A stretch of DNA of 64,000 nucleotides from Macrostomum hystrix (Eukaryota; Platyhelminthes; Macrostomidae), in the NCBI GenBank assembly GCA_950097015.1, contig CATNEN010000001.1, positions 15,993,501-16,057,500 on the forward strand, in the 5' to 3' direction. This document shows, in pieces, positions 30,966-41,673 of this stretch. A model generated the notes under the pieces. The model had not been told where the DNA came from. It saw only the letters and a program-made list of their open reading frames with translations, and searched no databases. Every line of letters begins with the position of its first letter. Position 1 is the stretch's first letter. Made by a program: the position numbers and the translations under genes.

Positions 30966-33081
30966 CAGGCAAATGGTTGGGTCTTTTGCAAGCCGATGAC
31001 CGCCCTGGTGAAAGATAGGAGTGTGGAGAAAAGACGATACAGTCGAAGGTCGATCGCGTAGCTGCCCGCGAGTTGTCGCGGAGAGGGATGAGACGAAGGG
31101 AGGGATGAAGGGAGAGATGAAGGGAGAGATGAGGCGGTACAAAGGATGCAGGGAGTGGTCCTATTGGCCTCAGGCTGGCCAGTCCCACTCGTCCCATAGG
31201 CCACAGGCGTGACAGCCGTGCCTACCCCTAGCAATGCTCGAAACCGGCTAAAAGTCTAAGAAGAGGGTCGGACTGCCCGGAATCGGACAGGGCAGGGCTA
31301 ACTAGTCTACTGCCGTCAGTAGCATGTAAGTAACTGACTCCTAACCTTGGTAGCGGTGGTCGAAACGGCCCAGGCTCTTGTCGCAGAAATGCGGAAAGGC
31401 TATTGGCAAAGCGGAAAATGATCTCAGGTAGCGCCACCACCCAATGCGCCTACGTTGCCACCGCAGACATTTGGGAACTAGGGTCCCCGGAGTACACAGC
31501 TCCTAGTTTATCACGCAGATCTAGACAAGCCGAAAAATAGGGCACTCTGCAACTTCCGTTTTAGACTGGGGTGAGAGCCCCAGAATGGATCGAGACACGC
31601 CTCAAAAGGGGATTCCTGAATTCGCGCTACAGGGGTCTAGAAAGGTGGTACTAAGAACTCGAATGAAAACCCATAGCCGGAATGAAACCCATGAAACTCA
31701 TGAAACATCAGACACATTCTTTACATTAGACTGCAGCCTACACATTAAGTAACTAACAAATCCGAATCTGTGTGAGATGAGGAAATCAGAGGCAGGAGAG
31801 ATTAAGCAGAACACTGGCTGAGTGATTATGCAAGCGATGATTATTAGATCACACCTCTCGCTCCCATGGCCGCGGTTACGAGAGGCGGGGAATAGAAGGA
31901 GAATTCAATTGGCAAAGGAGTTTGACGCGCACACTGGAATCCGCCAGGGAGTGAGGAAAGCCGGCCAAGGAATTCCCCGCCCCTAGGCAGCAATGCACAC
32001 GCTACATTCCGCATTTTACTCGCAATTCCCTAGCTCCCCTCCCACTAAATGCCGCCTAACCTAAAGTGTTAGTCCCTTAGGAGTAATAATTACAAAACCG
32101 CTGCGCGGGTTACTTATCTGAGTGCCGGCTGGCCGTGTGCTGCAGTCCCGTTGTTCTCGGGGAGAAAGGATGGGCAAAAACAGCAAGGCAGAGAGAGGAT
32201 AAACTAAAATGAGCTGGCAGGGGCCAACACACCAATGGAGCTCTAAGGCTCAATTTAGTGCTCACCTAAAGAGGTGGCTTGCTCTACTAATGGATGAGGA
32301 GCAGGCAATGAGCCTGTGAGCGCTTGTCTGAGCTTATAGCTCTAGGGTCTAAGCCCTAAGTGGATGTAGGAAAAGTGCTTTGGGTCCGGTGGGAGTACGG
32401 CCCGGCAATGAGATATAGGTCGAGGTCCGGGGCAGGTAAGGTTGTCCTAGGGGCAGCGCAGCGCGCCTTCTTAAATAGTCCTGCAGCACGCCAACCCCGA
32501 CATCCATCAAAATAACCCACATTCGCGCCAGCCTGTCATCGAGGAATCGAAGCGGCGATGGCCACCCCGATTACCCAATGAACCAGCGGCGAGAAACGAC
32601 AGATGCTCCTTCACGAGCAGCCGCCGACAGTCGGCCAATAATTGTTACTCCGCCAGGACAATGGGAAGCGCAGGCGCCGACCTGCCTACAGTGACATTTA
32701 CATGTATCTAAGAGAGGAGGTCATAAAGTCGAGCTGGGCTCGAATACTGTAAAGAAGTGGGGACATGAAGAATTAATGATCACTCATAATGCCCGAGTGA
32801 TTCCCAATATCTGATCGCGGTTTGGAGGGGAATTATGACCTAAACTACACATACAATAAAAGCTATGGCCGCGATCAGTCATTCCTACAGGGGTCTAGAC
32901 AGATCCAGGGAAAAGGGATTCGACGGCTACTTAATTCACCGCCGCCCAAAACCCGGCCCTAAGATTAATGATCTTGTTTGTGGCCAGCTGCTAGGTGGGT
33001 TGCGATTATTGATTGCTTAAAAATTTGAAAAATTCCGCTGGCTCACATTCCCACTCGATTCCCGCAGCACACTCCACATCA
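30966..33081. repeat. 2.3-kb repeat family, copy A (diverged)
   Basis: This aligns along its whole length with copies B and C: the same motif order from TTTGCAAGCCGATGA (B: TTTGCAATCCGATGA) through AGTGGTCC, GCTCGAAACCGGCTAAAAGT, CGCTGCGCGGGTTAC, CGGCCCGGCAA and CTGATCGCGGTTTGGAGGGG to CACACTCCACATCA. It is more diverged than B or C. Its left end adjoins the tnp2 transposase fragment. I see no coding capacity. Confidence 0.75.
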
Positions 33082-33183
33082 CTCCACCTTCGCTCACTTT
33101 CACGTAAGACACTTACGTGCCTACTGACAGTAGTAGCGGGGTGTCTCGAGAATCGAGGGGAAAAAATAATAATAATTACCTAC

Positions 33184-35505
33184 TGAAATAGTTGCGGGTT
33201 TGCAATCCGATGATCTGTCCTCGTGAAGGAAAGGAGTGTGGGGATGGCGATAGAGTCAGAAGTCGTACCGCAAAGTCTCGCGAGTTGCCGCGGAAAGAGG
33301 GATGAAGGGAGAGATGAAGGGAGAGACAGTGGATGCAGGGAGTGGTCCTCTCGGCCTCAGGCTGGCCAGTCCCACTCAACCCGTAGGCCACAGGCATGAC
33401 TGCCGTGCCTACCCCAAGCAGTGCTCGAAACCGGCTAAAAGTCTAAATAGATGTCGGGCCACCCGCAAGCGGATAGGACAGGGCTAGGTAGCCTACTGTC
33501 ATCAGTAGCATGTTCGTAACTGACCCCTAACCTTGGTAGCAGTGGTCGACTCGGCCTAGGCTCTTGTCTTAGAAATGCAGAAACGCTATCGGCAAAGCGG
33601 AAAAATGATCTAGGGTAGCGCCACCACCCAATGCGCCTACGTTGCCACCGCAGACATTTGGGAACTTGGGTCCCCGGAGCTCGCAGCTCCTAGTTTGTCA
33701 CACAGATCTTAGACAAGCCGAAAAAATAGAGCCTTCTGTAACTTCCGTTTTAGACTAGGGTGAAGACCCCAGAATGGATCGAGACACGCCTCACCAGGGG
33801 ATTCCTGAATTTGCGCTACAGTGGTCTAGAAAGGTGGTACTCAGAACCCGAAAGAGAAATCCATAGCCAGAATCCTACTCATGGGACATCAGACACATTC
33901 TGTACATTAGGCTGCAGCCTACACATTAGATAACTAGCAATCCGAGTCTGTGCGAGTTGAGGAAATCAGAGGCAGGAGAGATTAAACTGAACACTGGCTG
34001 AGTGATTATGCAAGCGTAAGATTACATGATCATCACCCTCGCTTCCGTGGCGGCGGATGCGAGAGGCGGGGAACAGAAGGAAGACTCAATCGGCAGGGGA
34101 GTTTGACACGCACTCCTCGATCCGCCAGGAAGAGAGGAATAACCCGCCAAGGAATTCCCACCCCTGGGCAGAAAGAAAACACGTGCTACACTCCGCATTT
34201 TACTTGCAAATCCCTAGCTCCATATTGCTCTCATACGCGCTTACAATTGCCTTCCTGCCGCAGCTTTCAGCTCGGCTGTGCCAGAGCCCATTTCCCTAAT
34301 AGATTAGCCACTCATGGTAGAGGGCTGTCTAAGGTTAAAATAAGGAGAAAGTAACAGCATGGCGGAAAGATTTAAATTGTTATTAAATTGGCCTAATGTT
34401 TAAATAATTGGCGAGTGCTGATAATTTATTAGGCTGAACAGATCCCTTGCCCGAGCCCGTACTTCCCGCCTAGACTAAAAGTGCAGCCCCGTAGAAATAA
34501 CAATCACAAACCGCTGCGCGGGTTACTTATCTGGAGTCGCTTCGGCCGCGGGCTGCAATCCCGTTGATCTCGGGGAAGGGGGTGGGGTAAGACAGCAGAG
34601 ACAGGGGAGGGAAGTGCTGTGAGTTGGCAGGGGCCAACACGCTTGGAGCTCAAGGCTCAATTCAACGGCTCACCTAAAGAGGTGGCTCGCGCTCAGGGGG
34701 AATGGGGACAGGCAATGGGCCTGCGCTAGCCGTGGAGCTATGAGCTCTAGGGTCTATGCCCTAAGTGGATCTGGGGGACAAGTCCTGGGTCCGGTGGGAT
34801 TCCGGCCCGGCAAAGGTAAACCGGCAGGGAGAAAGGGGAAGAGCCGGTGGGAGAAAAGAGGGTCCAGAGGGAGCAGCGCAGCGCGCTTGCTTAAATAGGC
34901 CTTGCAGCACGCCAACCCCGACATCCATCAAAGCAACCCACATTCGCGCCCGCCTGTCAACGGGGAATCGAAGCGACGACAGGCCGCCCCAATTGCCCAA
35001 TGAACCGGCGGCGGGAAACGACAGGTGCTCATCGAGAGCAGCCATCGGCAGACGGCCCACAATTGTTACTCCGCCGGGACAATGGAGGCGCAGGCGCCGA
35101 CCTGCCTACAGTGACATTTACGAGTATCTACAAGGGGGAGATCATAAAGTCGAGCTGGGCTCGAATACTGTAAAGAAGAGGGGACATGAAGAATTTAATG
35201 ATCACTCATAACGCGCGAGTGAGCCCCTATATCTGATCGCGGTTTGGAGGGGAATTATGACCTAAACTAGTTCATACAGTAACATTATGGCCGCGATCAG
35301 TCATTCCTACGGGGAGTCTAGACAACTCCGGAGAGAGAGGATTCGACAGCTACTTGATTCACCGCCGCCTCAAACCCGGCCCTAAGATTAATGATCCTGT
35401 TTGTGGCCAGCTGCTATGTGGGTCGCAATTATTAACTACTTAAAAAAATTGAAAAATTATGCTGGCTCACATTCCCACTCGATTCCCGCAGCACACTCCA
35501 CATCA
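33184..35505. mobile_element. 2.3-kb TG...CA repeat, copy B
   Basis: A 2,322-bp copy starts TGAAATAGTTGCGGG and ends CACACTCCACATCA. It is flanked by CTAC on both sides (33180-33183 and 35506-35509). TG...CA ends with a 4-bp duplication suggest a solo LTR of a gypsy or BEL-type element, although no internal retroviral sequence is attached. The alternative is a non-autonomous DNA transposon; both ends contain a shared GYTGCGGG word in inverted orientation. No protein is encoded. Confidence 0.65.
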
Positions 35506-35509
35506 CTAC

Positions 35510-36332
35510 AACATACTGTACAGAACCCGGAGAAGAATTCCGCTAGAGAAGAAATCCTAATGCGTACGTACGTACGGTTACTATAAATAGATTGGTGCGT
35601 GAGTATAGAATGGTCGGCGCCCCTAGTGATTACGGTATAGCGTCCTATGGGGGCTGGGTGCGCATTCCGTTCGCGGTAAAGTTGCCCTTGGTGCCCGCGG
35701 GGTGCCGTGTCCCGATTCGCCTTCTTCTCCAGGTGGCTGCAGCTGTCCCCGTCTTTCCCTGCCCGGCTTGGTCTCGGTTGCGCAATCCCGGGAGGCTCCG
35801 GCCGTTTTCTCCGTGAGTCCGAGGGGTCCGGCCGTGCTCTTCCCAGGTGGCTCCAGATTGGTTGGCCCGTTCGCGTCTCGCCGATTCCGTTGCCGGGCTG
35901 TGGTAGCCTCTGATTCGGCGCGCGCCCAGGTGTTCTCAGCTGGCCGGGCCCGAAAATTCTCATCGGGCCGGTTGCCTAGCCGTTGCGCGCGGCCCAATCG
36001 GCGCTGCAGCTGGTCGCAGCTGGGGATAACCGCTGCTCAGGCCGTTCGGCGGTGCTGTTGCTGGCCGCAGGGTTTCCTCACCGAAAAGGTCAGGGCCCCA
36101 ACAACTAAACTGTTACCACGGCCCCCCTAAACTGGTTCTGCCCGGAATTCCCACTTTGCTCCCATTGGCTGGCGGTTAGACCGCCACGTCCCCCTAAATT
36201 AGCGCTATAAAGGTAAACACTTGACGCCCCATTAACCTCAAGCCTATTATCTCTAAAATTCTCGCAACTCCCAGCAAATCGCTATTTCTTGTACCGAAAA
36301 AAGTGAACTTCCTGTGCTATCGTCTTCTTGCT
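35510..36332. other. GC-rich, CpG-rich stretch
   Basis: Between about 35620 and 36130 the sequence is GC-rich with many CpGs and overlapping long open frames on both strands, none with a recognisable domain; such frames are expected from the composition. It lies upstream of the possible proline-rich gene and could be its promoter region. Confidence 0.35.
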
Positions 36333-36361
36333 ATGGACCATCAGCAGTCTGGAGAGGAAAG
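36333..36361 (+). CDS. Possible short first exon (MDHQQSGEE)
   Basis: ATG at 36333 is followed by nine codons and a strong donor (AAAG|GTGAGT at 36362). The phase (2) does not match the frame that best continues through the next three candidate exons, so either this exon is not part of that gene or another donor or leader is used. Confidence 0.2.
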
Positions 36362-36684
36362 GTGAGTTATGTGACTTCTACTCGGCCCCCCAAGGCCGGT
36401 TATTAAGGATAATTGCGAGGGTTATGTCATAATAATTAGGATAACTAGAGTCCCCCTTACCCACGGCACGCCTATTTATCCCAAAAATTTGGAATTGACC
36501 CCGACCCGAAACTGCGAAAAGAGGCCAGGTAATATTTGAACTGACAAACTCGCCTATAACTTACATATACTGCTATAGCTACCTCACCGTTGTTTACTGG
36601 TACAACACTTCCTTGAATCATGTTTGTTAATTTCCAAGAAACATAATTTGCGTGATTAACGAGTTTGGCAATACATAATTTCAG

Positions 36685-37230
36685 GCATCAAAGAAAAAAT
36701 CGGCCGGGAGAAAAAAGGGTCGGGCCGACGCCCGTCCCTTGCGGGCCCCGCCCCGCCCCCCGCCACCGCCAACGCCGCCGCCATCGCCGCCACCGTCCAG
36801 GCCGGCCACCAGGGCTTCATATGCCCGGGTGGCCGGCGCTCCCCCCCCGATCCCGACCCAGCCTGCCCCTGCCCCAGTCCGCCCTCTTCTCCCCGCCCAA
36901 CCCAACCTTCCAGCCCGCCCAACCCAACCTTCCAGCCCGCCCCATCCCTCCTCAACCCAACCCAGGCCCACAACCCACCCTCACCACCCCTGCCCCAGTC
37001 GGCCAACCGCCCCGTCCAGCCCGCCCCATCCCTCCTCAACCCAACCCAGGCCCACAACCCACCCTTACCACCCTGCCCCAGTCGGCCAACCCCCCCGTCC
37101 AGCCCGTCCCATCCCTCCCCAACCCAACCCAGGCCCAGCCCACCCTCCCCCCCATCCCCAGCAGCAGCAGAGTCGCCGCGGCCGCCCTCATCATCGGGGA
37201 GGCCGCAAGTGGCGCAGTTGGAAGATGAAT
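36685..37230 (+). CDS. Possible exon of a proline-rich protein
   Basis: Bounded by ATAATTTCAG (ending 36684) and AAT|GTGAGT (37231). In the frame starting GCA-TCA-AAG at 36685 the segment is open throughout: a basic start (ASKKKSAGRKKGRADAR), about 130 residues dominated by Pro with repeated PSSPPHPSSTQPRPTTHP-like units, and a basic end (GGRKWRSWKMN). The DNA is a degenerate tandem repeat (CAACCCAACCCAGGCCCACA). The exon ends in phase 0, compatible with the next candidate exon. Protein identity is unknown, and a low-complexity array with chance splice sites is the alternative. Confidence 0.35.
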
Positions 37231-37562
37231 GTGAGTTTCTGTGCCTTTAAATAGTGCTGTTGACAGTGACCCTCCTAACTTTATAAATTAATTCTTCAGT
37301 GCAGTCAATAGCAGAAATATGCATTTATTCGTTGATTCGGGGTTTTGGGATTTACAGCTTTAATCCCAGATCCCAAGTCCTTCTCTGATCCCAAATCCTT
37401 CTCCAAAATCCCACTTCTTCAGTTATTGACTTTATCATGCAATCATCCCCGTTCATTAGTTATCCCATTTCATGAGTTATCCCCGTTTATCAGTTATACA
37501 GTTATGCAGGATTGTACTAACAACCGTCCTTGCTCTATATTTTTTGTTTTAAAAATTTGCAG

Positions 37563-37636
37563 AGAGACAGCGTGCGAGCTTACCTGCTCTTGATGGAGCA
37601 GGTAAAACTTCGCTCGCTGTCGGCGTATTGTCGAGG
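37563..37636 (+). CDS. Possible exon, same proline-rich gene
   Basis: Preceded by AAAATTTGCAG and followed by GTGAGT at 37637. In phase with the previous exon it reads RDSVRAYLLLMEQVKLRSLS and ends in phase 2. An alternative donor (GAGCAG|GTAAAA) lies at 37602. The matching phases over three exons are the main support. Confidence 0.35.
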
Positions 37637-37726
37637 GTGAGTTAACTTTTTATCAATGTTAATTTCACAGCTAATGATGGAATTCTCTAAATCAATTCAA
37701 TTGCCAGAAGGTCTTGTATTTTGCAG

Positions 37727-37798
37727 CAATTTCGGTTTCATGCCACCGCCGTGGCATTGGGGCCCGGGCGGGCCCGGTGGTGGGGGCATCGCTTTCTG
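37727..37798 (+). CDS. Possible exon, same proline-rich gene
   Basis: Flanked by TATTTTGCAG and by GTGAGT at 37799. Continuing in the phase set by the previous exon it reads GNFGFMPPPWHWGPGGPGGG, a Gly/Pro/Trp-rich segment with no stop. Later exons were not identified. Confidence 0.35.
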
Positions 37799-39284
37799 GT
37801 GAGTTCTGGCTATTCTGCCAACAAATAAATACGCTATTTTCTGTCTATGTGTGCCTGATCCTGTCTATCTGCCCTGCCCCTGCGTAAATCAGGCAATTTC
37901 ATTGGCCACAAGTGTTAGAAAAAAGGAAGAAATGAGCTCCGCTTCCAGTCCAAATTTTAATTTTAGAATGTGACTAGCAATTAAGCCGCCCCGAGTTATT
38001 CAGTTATTCAAAAATTCGTCACAAACTAATTCGTCACTTCGTCAGATATCCTCTTCAGCAGCTATCCCCTTTCACCAGTTATCCCTCGTCTACAGTTATC
38101 CCATATCGGCAGAAATCCCATTTCATCAGATAGCCCACTCCAGGAGTAATCCCACTTAACCTATTATCTTACTTCAGCAGTTCCAATGTCAGCAGTTATC
38201 TAACTTCATCAGTAATTCAACTTCTGCAGTTTTCCCAGTGCAGCAGTTATCCCACTTCAGCAGTTATCCCACATCAGGGGTAGCAGGGGCCATCAGATTA
38301 GCGAGTTTAAAAAATATGTTTATCCAGACGCAAATGTATTTTATCTTCAAGGGCAATAAATTTCGAAGGTCCCAGCGAAAAAAGTAAATTTCTATGTGCA
38401 TCCGTTTAAAAAAGACATCGCGTAGAAAAGTGGCCTTTAATATAATTTACAGTCTTTAAGTGCCGCGTCCTTCTACTCTAGTAGTCCTTGCAAATAACTA
38501 CTAATTTTGACTACTAACTAAACTTTTCCGTTTAGCTTCCAGTGCAGATGCTGCTATATAGGGGTCCTTTGACTAAACCCTTCTCACACCGAGCCAAACT
38601 AACGACCGTTTAATTTATCGATCCTTCCAAACCAAAAATATTTGTCAGTCATTTAACACCCACCCCATTCCCAAAACCCCATATTCGCGTGCGATTCGCT
38701 GTGATTCATTTAATGACACCCACCCTATTTCCCAAACCCCATAATCGCGTGTCCTCTCTGTCTTGAGGCTCCTGGCTTGCCTATTATGGTGTCCTGCATA
38801 TCACACCATCTATTTAACACAAGACCAGAACAAAGACGCTCGTTCAGTCTCGACTCTCAAACTATTTTGTCATTAGACAGTGGACTTGTTGATTCTACTA
38901 AGAAAGAAAATTGTTTATCGAATCTAATAAACTTCAGTACATCTTTATTTTTATAACGTTGAGATTTGCAAAGACTATCTGAGATTGAGAAAAACAGAAG
39001 AACTCTGAGAAGAACATATTCTCATCGCATTCTCCCTAACTCTCCTCTTTATTAAAGACCAAGGAACAACTAAACATCATTATTTCGTTTCTTTTATTAA
39101 AAATGGCTAATTTTGTTGACTATATTATTGACTATTTTCGTATTGTGGATTGTTCATATTGTTCATTGTTTAATTCGGGCAGACAGGAGGTAGTGAGGGG
39201 CAGAGAGGAGAGAATTGAGATCATGGGATTAGAATTGAGATCATGGCATTGGAAAGGGGATCGTGGGATTGGAAAGTGGTCAGT
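37799..39284. other. Simple-repeat-rich spacer
   Basis: At 38035-38290 a loose array of CAGTTATCCCACTTCAG-like words is visible. At 38655-38760 a word containing CACCCACCCCATTCCCAAAA is repeated twice with changes. No RNA gene or conserved ORF is recognised. Confidence 0.5.
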
Positions 39285-39862
39285 GCCCTCCTTACTAGAA
39301 AGGGGCCAGTTCCCTCCCTGTTAGAGTGATCAGTGCCCTCCCTGCTAGAAGGGGTCAGCGCCCTCCCTGCTAGAGAGGGGTCAGTGCCCTCCCTGCTAGA
39401 GGGGCCAGTTCCCTCCCTGCTAGAGTGATCAGTGCCCTCCCTGCTAGAGTGATCAGTGCCCTCCCTGCTAGAGAGGGGTCAGTGCCCTCCCTGCTAGAGA
39501 GGGGTCAGTGCCCTCCATGCTAGAGTGATCAGTGCCCTCCCTGCTAGAGAGGGGTCAGTGCCCTCCCTGCTAGAGAGGGGTCAGTGCCCTCCCTGCTAGA
39601 GGGGCCAGTTCCCTCCCTGCTAGAGTGATCAGTGCCCTCCCTGCTAGAGTGATCAGTGCCCTCCCTGCTAGAGAGGGGTCAGTGCCCTCCCTGCTAGAGA
39701 GGGGTCAGTGCCCTCCCTGCTAGAGTGATCAGTGCCCTTCCTGCTAGAGAGGGGTCAGTGCCCTCCCTGCTAGAGGGGCCAGTTCCCTCCCTGCTAGAGT
39801 GATCAGTGCCCTCCCTGCTAGAGTGATCAGTGCCCTCCCTGCTAGAGGGGTCAGTGCCCCCA
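39285..39862. repeat. 25/26-bp minisatellite, about 22 copies
   Basis: Repeats of CAGTGCCCTCCCTGCTAGAG joined by GTGAT, AGGGGT or GGGC connectors. The three connector types recur in a fixed order, giving a higher-order unit of roughly 155-310 bp. Confidence 0.93.
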
Positions 39863-39879
39863 TGAGGGGACCAGTGCCC

Positions 39880-39945
39880 TCAGGCAAGCAGGCAGGCAGG
39901 CAGGTAGGCAGACAGACAGGTAGACAGACAGGACAGGAGCAGATA
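39880..39945. repeat. (CAGG)n/(CAGA)n microsatellite
   Basis: A short run of CAGG, TAGG, CAGA and TAGA tetramers directly after the minisatellite. Confidence 0.85.
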
Positions 39946-40747
39946 TCTACCCCATACTTTACTTGTATGGCTTACTAAATCTAGCCCAAATCTACCAAAC
40001 CCAACCCCAACCCCACCCAATGCAGCCTCCTCTCCACTCCACCCTAGCTCTCCACCCTCTAAGCTTCTACTCTTCTACTTACACTTCCACTTCTTCCATG
40101 TGTTCATGAGCCATGACCCATGTGCTCAAATATCTATCTGGCCTACAAGATAGAAATGTTTACCAACCCTGTCCTAATAGGTCAGTGTCCATAGATCTTA
40201 TATTCCCTAGAATCTAAGTCTTGCATTTTCGGTCAGACATACAAATTATTCCAGATTCCGAGCTGACTCTTTACCCTACTGTTAGTAGACTTTATTGTTT
40301 GTGGTGAAAAAGAAATAGTTAAGAAAAAGTTGAAATACTTTTATATTTTAATTTATAAGCTTTCATATGGATTGAGGATATTAGATGGGCTGTTTAGAAA
40401 GCAGAACTAGAAGCCGCGCACAAAATTGTTAAGTCTGGGAATGTGTTAAGAACCGTAATCCGGCTTTCAAAAATATTTGTAAATGCTGTCATGTATTTCA
40501 CGTAACAAGCTGAGCTTGGCGATAAAAAAGGTGCTAATATTAATTCTAACAATGCTAATTCTTCCTCCTGGGCTAGAATATTAGCACGGTGAGTGCGAAA
40601 AGTGTGCTCCATACAGGAAAGGGGCACTGATTTCTGGGATAGGTTTGCACAAGTATGGCTTTTGAAAGAGAGCAAGAAAATGACGGCTAAGTTTCTTGCG
40701 CCAAGCCCATTTTACCAAATAGGGCTTAGACAACAGAAGAAAGCTTC
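39946..40747. other. Upstream flank of U1 snRNA
   Basis: No coding region is recognised. The last ~100 bases should contain the snRNA promoter (PSE-like element), but I cannot identify it by eye. The ORF that runs through here and across U1 is a chance frame. Confidence 0.4.
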
Positions 40748-40911
40748 ATACTTACCTGGCGCGGGGGATACCGTGATCAAGAAGGCGGTGCCTCCAGGAC
40801 GAGGCATGTACATTGCACTCCGTATGGGCTGACTCCTGCGACTACCCCAAATCGGGGTGGCTCGAGCGCATAATTTTTGGTAGTGGGGACAAGCGTTCGC
40901 GCTGTCCCTTT
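40748..40911 (+). ncRNA. U1 small nuclear RNA
   Basis: Begins ATACTTACCTGG, the 5' end that pairs with 5' splice sites. It then follows the metazoan U1 order: GATACCGTGATCAAGAAGG (stem-loop I, binding U1-70K), CATTGCACTCCG (stem-loop II with the U1A-binding ATTGCAC loop), CTGACTCCTGCGACTACCCC (stem-loop III), the Sm site AATTTTTGG at about 40872-40880, and a 3' stem-loop with a TTCG tetraloop (GGGACAAGCGTTCGCGCTGTCCC-type pairing). Total ~164 nt, the usual U1 size. There are no obvious disabling changes, so it looks functional. Confidence 0.95.
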
Positions 40912-41203
40912 CCTAACAAATCAGAAAAAGATTGCCAAAGTGTTTAGCTTGATTATTGATTAAAACATTGACTGATTAAGACTCTAAACTGAGCAAGAAA
41001 CTGAGAAGAGCCAAAGCTAGAAGCTAGACTGGACCGAGGCTAGCCCAAAAAAGAGATCTAACTGCTGTCTGGCTAAAAGTGCAGCCGCGCTTAAAATACT
41101 ACTCAGGATAGTGTATATAATAGGTAAGTGTTGTATAGTTAGGTTAGGTAGTGGTGGTGAAGATAGAATATAATTGTTGGCTTTTTTGGTTGGCAGAATC
41201 TTT

Positions 41204-41219
41204 GCCGTAAAGACGGTCT
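41204..41219 (+). ncRNA. SL RNA gene, 5' piece (interrupted)
   Basis: GCCGTAAAGACGGTCT is the likely 5' start of the SL RNA: CCGT pairs with ACGG around an AAAG loop, as in leader 5' hairpins, and AAAGACGGTCT is repeated in front of the 3' piece at 54408. The rest of the gene lies 13 kb downstream beyond two retrotransposons. About 300 bp separates it from U1 on the same strand. Confidence 0.75.
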
Positions 41220-41673
41220 AAGTGCGAAATTCAGCCTAGTTCTTAGCAATCAAAAGTTTGCATACATTTTCTCATCAAAATTACAAGTCAAAATTGCCTA
41301 AATCCAACTAAATACTTGTACCAAAGTTAAAGCCACTTACCAGATTGCTTTAACCTCTAAAGTTCGCTAACTAGCATCAGCACTCGTTAATTAGGACTTA
41401 ATACTTTTAAATTTCTAGGAAACTAGAGCATTAGGCCATTCTTAATACTCACAAATTAACAAAAGTGACATTTGAAAAGTTCGGCAACTAAGCCAACTTA
41501 TCTAAATCTAAATACTTACTACTTACTTACTTATACTTATTCTTACATAAACTAATTATTACTACTCGCTTTACTTGCTTATTCGTTTACATTTCTCTAA
41601 AAATTGCTTACAAGTTTTAAGCTACTAACAGTAGCAACCACCGCGAAAAAACCAAACACAAAAATACATATTT

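Noticed and set aside
40593-40832. Plus-strand ORF overlapping U1
   Set aside because: It crosses the U1 snRNA gene, which explains the sequence fully.
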